Source of the DNA: Cryobacterium sp. MLB-32
GTDB taxonomy: Bacteria; Actinomycetota; Actinomycetes; Actinomycetales; Microbacteriaceae
NCBI RefSeq assembly: GCF_000738085.1
Contig: NZ_JPRS01000006.1
Span: 1 to 42,840 of the forward strand
Length of the DNA stretch: 42,840 bases
Direction of reading: 5' to 3'
Part shown: piece after piece, positions 17,508-25,299 of the stretch
How the letters are laid out: each line of letters begins with the position of its first letter
How positions within the stretch are numbered: the stretch's first letter is position 1
Translations under genes and position numbers: made by a program
The notes under the pieces: model-generated
What the model was told of the DNA's origin: nothing
Seen by the model: only the letters and a program-made list of their open reading frames with translations
Database searches by the model: none

Positions 17508-18404
17508 CTAACCCTGGGTACGACGAGGTCGCGGACCTTGCGGCTTCTGCACCGCGAATTCGCCACCCACCCGGCCGCCGAACGGGCGGCCGTGGTCGGC
17601 GAATTCCTCGCGGAAGAATGCCATGCGCCACTTTCCCATCTCGACCCGCGAGCCCGTGCGCAGAATGATGCCCCCGCTCCGAGTTGAGGCGGCACCGTCG
17701 ACCATGCGAACGCTGCCGCTCACCTCGCCGAGCGGGTAGAGAACGTATTCATCATTCTCGTCGTGGTGGATCTCGGCATGGAACGCCTTCAAACCGGCAA
17801 GCACCAGATCGGATTCCGGCGCCGAGCCGATTGTCGTTTTCGTGGGTAGTAGATCGAACTCACGCGGCTTCTGCCCGTTCCAGTTCTCGGAACCAACCAC
17901 GAAGATCAGCCGGGGCCGACCGCCGCCGTGCGCGTAGTGCGTCGTGGTGACGCGGCGCCGCAGCTTGCGATCGAGCGTCGGCACCAGGGGGAAGAGCGTC
18001 GGTGGCGGCAGCGGAATCGCCGGCGGTGACGTGACGAGCACATTCTTCGCACCGCTGCGAATGAGCGGGGCGAGTGCCGCCCGACTACCCAGTGTGATGT
18101 TCGGCGATTTGGTGAGCAATCGCTGAACCAGCGGTGCGTCGACATCGCCGATGCGGGCGATCAGACCGTCGGGCCCGCTCAGGGAAACCGTGAGCCCCCG
18201 CGCGGCCAACTGCGCCGCCAGACCACGAATGATCGTGAGGTTCATGGTTTGGCCCTGAACGAGTACCGACGGGTTGCTCGCATACACGGCAACATCGGTG
18301 CCATCGGCCGTGACCGTGCCCTGCAGCCGCTCGGTCGGGCCACCGTTGCCCGGCTCGGAGAGGGAGAAAGCAAGGTCGATGTGCAACTCCACCGAGGGAC
18401 TCAT
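17508..18404 (-). CDS. FHA-domain protein with degenerate phosphopeptide motif
   Basis: 298 residues from ATG 18404, which follows the stop of the upstream small gene by two bases (TAG-TC-ATG). Residues 1-150 form an unrecognised alpha/beta region containing SPDGLIARIGDVDAP-like segments; a short Pro-rich linker (PPAIPLPPPTLFP) precedes a C-terminal FHA domain (about 180-262). FHA domains bind phosphothreonine peptides through GR...S..H...N residues. Here the Arg is replaced (TTIGSAPESDLVL) and the Ser-x-x-His pair is AFHAEI, so classical phosphopeptide binding is doubtful. The tail is basic (RPRRTQG). Probably made with the 90-residue partner as a two-gene unit. The function is not known; FHA proteins often act in kinase signalling or secretion control. 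Confidence 0.8.
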   Translation of the reverse strand: MSPSVELHIDLAFSLSEPGNGGPTERLQGTVTADGTDVAVYASNPSVLVQGQTMNLTIIRGLAAQLAARGLTVSLSGPDGLIARIGDVDAPLVQRLLTKSPNITLGSRAALAPLIRSGAKNVLVTSPPAIPLPPPTLFPLVPTLDRKLRRRVTTTHYAHGGGRPRLIFVVGSENWNGQKPREFDLLPTKTTIGSAPESDLVLAGLKAFHAEIHHDENDEYVLYPLGEVSGSVRMVDGAASTRSGGIILRTGSRVEMGKWRMAFFREEFADHGRPFGGRVGGEFAVQKPQGPRPRRTQG

Positions 18405-18406
18405 GA

Positions 18407-18679
18407 CTACTTGCGGTGCGGGTCGGAGCCGGGCGTGAGGGAATCGCTCGTCGTCACGCGCAGCGTTCCGTCGATCTTCCACGTGGCGCGCGGTGCATCG
18501 GGGCCGATGTCGCGGGGAACCTCGACCGACATGTCGATGAACGTGTAGTTGATCGCGGCACCCTTGCCGGTGAGATACGACCACATTTCCTCACCGAGAT
18601 CGGTCCAGTCCGTAATGGTGCGCTCACGCGGTTCTTCGGTGTTTTCGACATTTCCGAGGTAGTTCTGGCGTTCAGTCAC
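18407..18679 (-). CDS. Conserved small acidic protein, co-transcribed with FHA gene
   Basis: 90 residues from ATG 18679. It opens with MTERQNYLGNVENTEEPRER and contains a strongly aromatic/acidic block (ITDWTDLGEEMWSYLTGKG) followed by beta-strand-like INYTFIDMSVEVPRD and a WKIDGTLRVTTSD segment. No membrane helix, signal peptide or known catalytic motif is visible. I do not recognise a named family, though proteins with this pattern recur beside FHA genes in Microbacteriaceae as far as I recall. The two-base spacing to the FHA start implies coupled translation and a shared role. It is divergent from the RecB-like nuclease gene across a 241-base gap. Confidence 0.7.
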   Translation of the reverse strand: MTERQNYLGNVENTEEPRERTITDWTDLGEEMWSYLTGKGAAINYTFIDMSVEVPRDIGPDAPRATWKIDGTLRVTTSDSLTPGSDPHRK

Positions 18680-18787
18680 GGTGTGTCCTTACTGATTAGC
18701 TGGCACATGGATTTGTCTGATTATTGTAAGCCCCGGAGTGTCGCTCGGCGCGAGAAATTCGGCGTTGCTGCCTCGAAATAGGGGTGG

Positions 18788-18837
18788 CAGTCGCGGGCAG
18801 TCGCGGGAAGTCGCGGGAAGTGTTGGGAAAACAGGGG
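18788..18837. repeat. 10-bp tandem repeat upstream of nuclease-helicase gene
   Basis: CAGTCGCGGG (18788-18797) is repeated at 18798-18807, then as AAGTCGCGGG (18808-18817), AAGTGTTGGG and AAAACAGGGG, a decaying 10-bp array close to one helical turn per unit. It lies in the 18680-18920 gap between divergent genes, which otherwise holds only the two leader regions. Promoter elements were not assigned. Confidence 0.6.
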
Positions 18838-18920
18838 AAACCACGGATGGGCCACGTGTGTCGGTGGCGTTCGGTAGCCTCACAACACGGGGTGTTCATC
18901 CCCGTCGGCAAGGAGTCTGC

Positions 18921-21900
18921 GTGTACGTGCTCGATGGGATGACCGTCATCTACTCGGCGAGTGACCTGAGCGCTGCCGCGCACTGCGAGTGGGCGCTCAT
19001 GCGCACTCTGGACGGCAAGCTGGGCCGGATCGGGGCTACGCCCGTGGCCCCGGACGCCATGCTGCAACGCACCGCGGAACTCGGCGACGCCCACGAGCGA
19101 CACATGCTCGAGCGGCTGCGGGCCACGCACACCGTTGTCGAAATCGAGCGTCCGCGACTCGACAGCATTGACACCGCCGTCGCTCACACGGCGGAGGCCC
19201 TGCGCGGTGGAGCGGACGTCGTGTACCAGGCCGCCTTCTTCGACGGCCGCTTTCTCGGGTACGCCGACTTCATCATCCGCTCGCCGGCCGACCGCGGTGG
19301 GCATGACACCAGCTATGAGATCTACGACACCAAGCTCGCCCGCACGGCCAGGGTCACGGCGCTCCTGCAGCTCGCGGCGTACAGCGACCAGCTGATGCGC
19401 GAGGGGATCAGGGTGGGAGAGCGGGTGCACGTGCTCCTCGGCGACGGACGCACGAGCTCCCACCGGCTCGATGACATCCTTCCCGTGTACCGCCGGCGTC
19501 GCGCCCGCCTGGAGGCCTTGGTCGACGGACGGGTCGCCGACCCGGCCGCGACCGAGTGGAACGATCCGCGCTACAGCGCCTGCGGACGCTGTGAGCAGTG
19601 CGAACTCCAGGTGCGGGCCCATCGCGACGTGCTGCTCGTGGCCAACCTCCGGTCTGCTCAGAGAGCTCGGCTGCGTGCGGCCGGCGTGTGCACGATCGAC
19701 GAACTGGCGGCGGCTCACGGACCGGTTGAGGGGATGACCGATTCGACGCTCGCGACACTGCGCGAGCAGGCGCGTCTGCAGGTCGAACCCCCGCGCACCG
19801 GACAGCCGATCAACTGGACGGTGATCAACCCGGCGGCGCTCGCCGCCCTGCCCGCGCCGGATGCCGGCGACGTGTTCTTCGACTTCGAAGGTGACCCGCT
19901 GTATTCCGAGACCGGGGCCTCGGCAGACACGGAAACCGTGACCTGGGGGCTGGACTATCTGTTCGGCCTGGTCGAGCCCGACGACACGTTCCACGCGTTC
20001 TGGGCGCATACCTACGCCGAGGAACGAGCGGCCTTGGTGAGCTTTCTCGAATGGGTGCAAGACCGCAGGGCGCGGCATCCGAGCATGCACATCTACCACT
20101 ACGCCCCCTACGAACGCACCCATCTGCTGAGCCTGGCGGCCCGACACGGAGTGGGCGAGCAGATCGTCGACGATCTGCTGCGCAGCCGGGTACTGATCGA
20201 TCTCTACCCGGTCGTGCGCCAGGGACTGCGCATCGGCAGCCGCAGCTACTCGCTCAAAAAGCTCGAACCGCTCTACATGGGCGACGACGAGCGTGAGGGG
20301 GTCGCAAACGCCGCCGACTCGATCACCGAATACGTGCGGTCGCGTGCGCTGCTGGCCGCCGGGCACGCGGATGCCGCGGCATCCGTTCTCGGCGACATCG
20401 CCCGGTACAACGCCTACGACTGCCGTTCCACGCTGCGCCTGCGGGACTGGCTGCTCGCCCGTGCCGCCGAGAACGAGGTTCCGTTCGCGAGCGCGCTTGA
20501 TCTTGAGCTCGACGTGCCGGTGCGTGAACCCGATCCCGTGTACCTTGAGCTGGCGGCCCTGCTGGAGGATGTGCCTCCCGCCGAGCGCACGGCCGACCAG
20601 ACCGCCCTCGCCCTCGCGTCCGCCGCGATCGACTACCACCGCCGCGAGCAGAAGTCCTTCTGGTGGGACCACTTCGCGCGCCTGAGCACCCCCGTGGACG
20701 ACTGGTCGGACACCCGGGGCGTGCTCGTGATCGACGCGGCTTCCGTCGACACGGGCTGGCACCGTGAGGGGCGGCAACGCCTCGACCGCCGGTTGCTGCG
20801 CGTGTCGGGACAGCTGGCGCCCGGCAGCTCGATCAAGGCCAGCGACCAGCCGTTCCTCGTGTACGGTCCGCCGTATCCGCCGTTGGCGCGCGGAACGGAC
20901 CCGGGGGCACGCACCGCGCACAACAAGGCGACGATCGTCGACGTGACCGACGACGGCGATTACCTCATCGACGAAATTCTGCAGCGCGACGCCCCGCACC
21001 ACGATGAACTCCCGATCGCGCTCACCCCGGGAACGCCGCCTCCCGCTGGCACGCAGGTGGAAGCGATCTCGGAGTGGGGCCGGGCCGTGCTGGAGAGCTA
21101 CCCCGAGCCTCTGGCGGATGCGGCCTTCGACATTCTCCGTAGGTCAGCGCCGCGCCGGTCAGCGTCGCAGCGGTCGGCTCCACGTGCCACGGTGCAGGGA
21201 GGCACTGTGCAGGGAGGCACTGTGCCCGGAGCCACGGTGCCCGGAGCCACGGTGCCCGGAGGCGGACTGGCACCCGTGATCGATGGCGACGTGCGCGCGG
21301 CCATCCTGGAGAGCCTGCTCACCCTCGACCGCTCCTACCTCGCGGTGCAGGGGCCTCCCGGCACCGGCAAGACCTACGTGGGCTCCCGCGTCGTGGCCGA
21401 TCTTGTGCTCACCCACGGGTGGCGGGTGGGTGTCGTCGCGCAGTCGCACGCGACGGTCGAAAACATGCTGCGGGCCGTGCTGGCCGCCGGCCTCGACCCG
21501 GAGCGGGTCGGAAAGAAGGCCCGAAAAGGCGAGGAGAAGCTTCCCGCCCCCTGGACGGCGCTCGACGCGACCTCGTTCTCCCGCTTCACAGGCCAGGCCG
21601 GCGGTTTCGTCGTGGGCGGCACCGCGTGGGACTTCAGCAACGCGGGGCGCATCCCGCGCGGCTCGCTCGATCTGCTGGTCATCGACGAGGCTGGCCAGTA
21701 CTCGCTCGCGAGCACCATCGCCGCGGCCGTCTCGGCACAACGGATGCTGCTCCTCGGCGACCCGCAACAGCTTCCGCAGGTCAGCCAGGGCACGCACCCC
21801 GAGCCGGTGGACACGTCCGCGCTCGGTTGGCTGTGCGACGGACACAACGTGCTGCCGAATGAGTTCGGCTATTTTCTCGCCACGAGCTGGCGCATGCACC

Positions 21901-22505
21901 CCGCGGTCTGTGCTCCCGTGTCCGTGCTGTCCTACGAGGGCAAGCTTCGCTCGCACTCGTCCGACCGCCGGCTCGAGGGGGTCGCGCCCGGCCTGCATCC
22001 GCTGCCCGTCACGCACCGGAACAACTCGACCACCTCAGTGGAGGAAGCGGCCGCGGTCGTGGCTCTCGTGCGCAACGTGGTCGGGCGGGCCTGGTCCTCA
22101 GGCGGCCACACGGCGCCGCTGGAACTCGACAACGTGATCGTGGTCGCTCCGTATAACGCCCAGGTGGAACTGCTGCGCAGCGTGCTGAGTGACGCCGGGT
22201 TCGGAGCCGTGCCGGTGGGGACCGTCGACAAGTTCCAGGGCAGGGAGGCGGCGGTGGCCATCGTGTCGCTCGCGGCGTCCTCCGCCGACGACGTGCCGCG
22301 CGGCCTCGAGTTTCTCTTGCTCGCCAACCGGCTGAACGTCGCCATCTCGCGTGCGCAGTGGGCCGCATACCTCGTCTATTCGCCGGCCCTCACCGACACT
22401 TTGCCGAGGAATGCCGAGGCCCTCGCCCAGCTGAGCGCCTTCATCACCCTGGTCGACCCCCGTGCCGCCGCGGCAGCGACGGACCGGCCGATCAGCGTGG
22501 TGTGA
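18921..22505 (+). CDS. TM0106-type RecB-like nuclease fused to Upf1/DnaA2-like helicase
   Basis: 1194 residues from GTG 18921, set by AGGAG at 18911-18915. Order: RecB-like nuclease (about 10-260) with GYADF, the YEIYDTK acid-Lys motif and QLAAYSDQL; a Cys cluster CGRCEQC (about 217-224) that may bind a metal or Fe-S; a ribonuclease H-like/3'-5' exonuclease-like region (DVFFDFEGDP, about 317; NAYDCRST, about 496); and a superfamily 1 helicase with Walker A GPPGTGKT (about 812), Walker B VIDEAGQ, GDPQQLPQ, VDKFQGREA and NVAISRAQ. The family is assumed to process DNA or RNA ends; no function is proven for it. A tandem repeat inserts a flexible linker just before the helicase. Its 3' end overlaps that of the convergent channel gene by 14 bases. 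Confidence 0.9.
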   Translation: MYVLDGMTVIYSASDLSAAAHCEWALMRTLDGKLGRIGATPVAPDAMLQRTAELGDAHERHMLERLRATHTVVEIERPRLDSIDTAVAHTAEALRGGADVVYQAAFFDGRFLGYADFIIRSPADRGGHDTSYEIYDTKLARTARVTALLQLAAYSDQLMREGIRVGERVHVLLGDGRTSSHRLDDILPVYRRRRARLEALVDGRVADPAATEWNDPRYSACGRCEQCELQVRAHRDVLLVANLRSAQRARLRAAGVCTIDELAAAHGPVEGMTDSTLATLREQARLQVEPPRTGQPINWTVINPAALAALPAPDAGDVFFDFEGDPLYSETGASADTETVTWGLDYLFGLVEPDDTFHAFWAHTYAEERAALVSFLEWVQDRRARHPSMHIYHYAPYERTHLLSLAARHGVGEQIVDDLLRSRVLIDLYPVVRQGLRIGSRSYSLKKLEPLYMGDDEREGVANAADSITEYVRSRALLAAGHADAAASVLGDIARYNAYDCRSTLRLRDWLLARAAENEVPFASALDLELDVPVREPDPVYLELAALLEDVPPAERTADQTALALASAAIDYHRREQKSFWWDHFARLSTPVDDWSDTRGVLVIDAASVDTGWHREGRQRLDRRLLRVSGQLAPGSSIKASDQPFLVYGPPYPPLARGTDPGARTAHNKATIVDVTDDGDYLIDEILQRDAPHHDELPIALTPGTPPPAGTQVEAISEWGRAVLESYPEPLADAAFDILRRSAPRRSASQRSAPRATVQGGTVQGGTVPGATVPGATVPGGGLAPVIDGDVRAAILESLLTLDRSYLAVQGPPGTGKTYVGSRVVADLVLTHGWRVGVVAQSHATVENMLRAVLAAGLDPERVGKKARKGEEKLPAPWTALDATSFSRFTGQAGGFVVGGTAWDFSNAGRIPRGSLDLLVIDEAGQYSLASTIAAAVSAQRMLLLGDPQQLPQVSQGTHPEPVDTSALGWLCDGHNVLPNEFGYFLATSWRMHPAVCAPVSVLSYEGKLRSHSSDRRLEGVAPGLHPLPVTHRNNSTTSVEEAAAVVALVRNVVGRAWSSGGHTAPLELDNVIVVAPYNAQVELLRSVLSDAGFGAVPVGTVDKFQGREAAVAIVSLAASSADDVPRGLEFLLLANRLNVAISRAQWAAYLVYSPALTDTLPRNAEALAQLSAFITLVDPRAAAAATDRPISVV
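21189..21263 (+). repeat. Five in-frame 15-bp repeats in the nuclease-helicase gene
   Basis: Five adjoining 15-base units (starts 21189, 21204, 21219, 21234, 21249) are codon-aligned and encode TVQGG, TVQGG, TVPGA, TVPGA, TVPGG at residues 757-781. They follow an Arg/Ser-rich stretch and precede the helicase Walker A region. The units differ at few positions, which points to recent local expansion. Confidence 0.9.
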
Positions 22506-22550
22506 TCGCCGTGACGCGTTCGACGATCCACGACGCCAGGGTGGCCGTGA

Positions 22551-23123
22551 TCACACCCACGAGGCAATGCCCCCGGCCATGAGGGCCACCGCGACGAGCC
22601 GGCCCGGCGTCGTCACGGGGTAATAGTCGCCGTAGCCCACGGTGCCGAGCGTCACGACCGACCACCACAGGGCATCGCCGAATGTCCTGATGTTGGCTCC
22701 GGGAGCGAACCGCTCGCTCTGCAGAACGGCGAGGGATGCCAGGTAGAGCAGCAGGCAGATCGAACCGGCGAGGTAAATGCTCACTCGAGAGCGGAGTGCC
22801 TCCCCGGTCGTGCGCTGAAAAACCGGAAAGAGGGTGATCAGTCGCAGCGTACGCAGGGGGCGCACCGCGGGCAACAACACGGCGAGCAGGTCGAAGATGT
22901 GCGTTCGAAACCAGTGGCCGCGGTCGGCGGCGAGCGAGAAGCGCACGAGGTAGTCCACGACGAGAAACAGCCAGGCGGTGACGATGATCGACACGATCAG
23001 CACGGCGAAGTGGCCGTGATAGTCGAAGAGCACATGCACCGTGTAGGTGATCAGGAAGATGACCCCGGCTATGGTCAGGGGCCACTGCGTGATTTTCTGC
23101 CAACGCTCGTCATTCATCAGCAC
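22551..23123 (-). CDS. Potassium channel family protein (3' frameshift)
   Basis: The readable frame gives 190 residues from ATG 23123 to TGA 22551. Hydrophobic segments form S1-S6-like helices: WPLTIAGVIFLITYTVHVLF, a second and third helix, an S4-like RPLRTLRLITLF with spaced arginines, a fifth helix, the pore loop with the K+ selectivity filter TVGYGD (about residue 161), and a sixth helix. The last helix is cut off at GGIASWV. If one C is restored near 22562, it reads GGIALVGVITATLASWIVERV and ends at 22492, giving about 210 residues with a normal C-terminus. The family passes K+ across the cytoplasmic membrane. The restored gene would overlap the convergent helicase gene's 3' end. Whether the deletion is real cannot be judged from the sequence. 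Confidence 0.82.
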   Translation of the reverse strand: MLMNDERWQKITQWPLTIAGVIFLITYTVHVLFDYHGHFAVLIVSIIVTAWLFLVVDYLVRFSLAADRGHWFRTHIFDLLAVLLPAVRPLRTLRLITLFPVFQRTTGEALRSRVSIYLAGSICLLLYLASLAVLQSERFAPGANIRTFGDALWWSVVTLGTVGYGDYYPVTTPGRLVAVALMAGGIASWV

Positions 23124-23138
23124 ACCTTAGAACCGCAC

Positions 23139-23211
23139 AAAACCGGAGAAAACGCGACACGCCAGGCCGGGACGGCCAACTGGGCGGCGTGTCGCCATCT
23201 TCTCCGGTTTT
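23139..23211 (-). terminator. Long hairpin terminator after ptsH
   Basis: AAAACCGGAGAA (23139-23150) pairs perfectly with TTCTCCGGTTTT (23200-23211), and GCGACACGCC (23154-23163) with GGCGTGTCGC (23186-23195), separated by a 3/4-base internal loop; the apex holds a small GGCC/GGCC hairpin. On the minus strand it starts 12 bases past the ptsH stop and ends in TTTT, as expected for an intrinsic terminator of the fru-pts operon. Confidence 0.75.
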
Positions 23212-23222
23212 AGGTCGGGTGG

Positions 23223-23501
23223 CTACTCTGCGTCGAGGTCTGTTTCCAGAATCTTCACGAGCGAGGCGAGTGCCTCGTCGGCGCCCTCGCCCTCGGCGCG
23301 CAGCACAACGGTGTCGCCGTTGCTGGCGCCTAGGCTCATGATCGAGAGGATGCTGGCGGCATCCATGGCATCGTCGGCGGGTTCACCCTGCATGGAGATG
23401 GTGACCTCGATCGGCAGGGCGCTCACGGCGGCGACGAAGATGCCGGCGGGTCGGGCGTGCAGGCCTACGCGGCTGGCGATGACAGCGGTACGTTCAGACA
23501 T
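23223..23501 (-). CDS. ptsH: Phosphocarrier protein HPr
   Basis: 92 residues from ATG 23501, with AGGAG 8 bases upstream (in CCAGGAGAAACA). It carries the phosphoryl group from enzyme I to the sugar-specific EIIA domains. The phosphorylated His is His15 in GLHARPA, and the regulatory-serine region is AASILSIMSLG (Ser50 by count, equivalent to classic Ser46). Length is normal. It is the last gene of the fru operon, 39 bases after ptsI and just before the long terminator, so its supply is tied to fructose induction here unless another promoter exists. Confidence 0.95.
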   Translation of the reverse strand: MSERTAVIASRVGLHARPAGIFVAAVSALPIEVTISMQGEPADDAMDAASILSIMSLGASNGDTVVLRAEGEGADEALASLVKILETDLDAE

Positions 23502-23540
23502 TGTTTCTCCTGGAGTCTCTTCGATGTGTGAGCAGCCGGG

Positions 23541-25250
23541 CTAGAGGCCCAGCTCCTCGAGAATGGGCAAGTGTGCGCGCACCGAGGCGCGGGCCTCGGT
23601 CGCGTTGGGCGCGGCGAGGGCGAGGGCGGCGAGCTTCTGAGCCTCGGCGAGGGTGACGCTCGCCAGAACGGTTCCCACGGCGGACAGAGCGCGTGCGGTC
23701 ATCGACAGGGTCGAGACGCCGAGGCCGACGAGCACCACGGCGAGAGCCGGATCTGCCGCTGCCTCGCCACAGACGCCGACGGGCTTGTCGTGTCCCTCGG
23801 CGAGGGAGCCGGCCACCGTCAGGCGCACGAGCTGCAGCACTGCCGGCTGCCACGGCGTGTTCAGCGCGGCCAGCGGGCCGAGCTGCCGGTCGGCGGCCAT
23901 CGCGTACTGGGTGAGGTCGTTCGTCCCCAGGCTCACGAAGTCGACGCGCTTCAGAATCTCTTCGCTCGTGAGAGCGGCGGAGGGAACCTCCACCATCACG
24001 CCCGGGGTCTTCAGGCCCGCCGCGGCGCAGAGGGCGGCGAAATCGCCGGCCTCCTCGGCGGTGGAAATCATCGGGGCCATTACCCACACGTCGGCGTCCG
24101 AGCCCTCCGCGGCCTGGGCCACGGCCTGGAGCTGTCGTTCGAGCACTCCGGGGGAGGTGAAGTCGGTGCGATACCCCCGCACGCCCAGTGCCGGGTTCGG
24201 CTCAGAGGCATCCGTGAGAAACGGCAAGGGCTTGTCGGCCCCGGCGTCAAGCGTGCGCAGAACGACCTTCTTGCCGGGGAACGCGTCGAAGACGCCCCGG
24301 TAGGCGGTGACCTGCTCGTCAACGGTCGGCTCGGTGTCACGGTCGAGAAAACAAAACTCTGTGCGCAGCAGTCCCACGCCCTGGGCGCCGGCGGCCGCGG
24401 CCTTCACGGCATCCGCCGCGCCACCGACATTGGACAGCAGTGGCACGAGATGGCCATCGCTCGTGCGGCCGTTGCCGTCGAAGTCGATGAGAGCAGCTGC
24501 CGTCGCGGCCCATGCCGTCGCCGCTGCGACCTCGGTCTCGCCGGGGTCGACGGAGAGGATGCCGGCCGCCCCATCGATATACACGAGGGTTCCGTCGATG
24601 AGATCGGTCACGCCGACGGCAGCCACAATCGCGGGCAGTCCGAGCGCACGGGCGATGATGGCCGTGTGCGACTGCGGGCCGCCACCCGACGTGACCAGAG
24701 CGATCACGACGGCCGGATCGAGCGTGGCGGTGTCGGCGGGAGCGAGATCGTCGGCCACCAGAACGAAGGGCGTGTCGCTCAGGGGGATCCCGGGGGCCGG
24801 AACCCCGCGCAGCTCGGCCACGATGCGTGAACGCACGTCGAGCACATCCGTTGCCCGCTCCGCCATGTAACCGCCGAGGTTGTGCAGCATCTCGGCAACG
24901 GATGCCGCAGCATCCCAGATCGCGCGTTCCGCCGAGGAGCCGGCGACGATCAGCTTGACCGCGGCCTTGATGAGCATCGGGTCGGCTGCCATCAGGGCCG
25001 TGGCCTCGAGCACCTCCCGGCCTGCGCCCTGGGCGCCGACCGACCGAGCGGTGAGGGAGGCCTGAACGGCCTTGGAGGCCGTTCGCAGAGCGGCCGACGC
25101 CTCGTCTGCGGTGGTCTCCGTGGCGAGACGCTCGCCCACGGGGGGCTCTGACACGGGGTGGGGCATCTGCCGGACGGATCCGATGATCCGTCCGGGGCTG
25201 ACACCGACTCCGGTGTAGGTGGTGTCTGAAAACGTCTGCACGGGACTCAC
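23541..25250 (-). CDS. ptsI: PTS enzyme I (phosphoenolpyruvate-protein phosphotransferase)
   Basis: 569 residues from GTG 25250; a second GTG at 25241 sits closer to the AAGAAAG stretch and is an alternative. It takes phosphate from phosphoenolpyruvate and passes it to HPr in the cytosol. The active His is in GGGPQSHTAIIARALGLP (about residue 194). The C-terminal PEP-binding barrel shows LRTEFCFLDRD, the LGTNDLTQYAMAADRQLG signature and the catalytic Cys in GVCGE. Length is normal for actinobacterial EI. It lies 49 bases downstream of fruA with no terminator between, so it is part of the same transcript. Placing the general PTS genes inside a fructose operon is usual in high-GC Gram-positives. 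Confidence 0.95.
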   Translation of the reverse strand: MSPVQTFSDTTYTGVGVSPGRIIGSVRQMPHPVSEPPVGERLATETTADEASAALRTASKAVQASLTARSVGAQGAGREVLEATALMAADPMLIKAAVKLIVAGSSAERAIWDAAASVAEMLHNLGGYMAERATDVLDVRSRIVAELRGVPAPGIPLSDTPFVLVADDLAPADTATLDPAVVIALVTSGGGPQSHTAIIARALGLPAIVAAVGVTDLIDGTLVYIDGAAGILSVDPGETEVAAATAWAATAAALIDFDGNGRTSDGHLVPLLSNVGGAADAVKAAAAGAQGVGLLRTEFCFLDRDTEPTVDEQVTAYRGVFDAFPGKKVVLRTLDAGADKPLPFLTDASEPNPALGVRGYRTDFTSPGVLERQLQAVAQAAEGSDADVWVMAPMISTAEEAGDFAALCAAAGLKTPGVMVEVPSAALTSEEILKRVDFVSLGTNDLTQYAMAADRQLGPLAALNTPWQPAVLQLVRLTVAGSLAEGHDKPVGVCGEAAADPALAVVLVGLGVSTLSMTARALSAVGTVLASVTLAEAQKLAALALAAPNATEARASVRAHLPILEELGL

Positions 25251-25299
25251 TCTTTCTTGTGACGGTTGGTCAGCGGTGTCTCACTCAGTGTTCTCTAAA

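Noticed and set aside
18738-18920. Possible 61-residue N-terminal extension of the nuclease-helicase
   Set aside because: It translates the 10-bp repeat region, lacks similarity, and a good ribosome site precedes GTG 18921.
18696-21002. 768-codon frame opposite the nuclease-helicase N-terminus
   Set aside because: Composition is typical of antisense to a GC-rich gene; the plus-strand gene has unmistakable family motifs.
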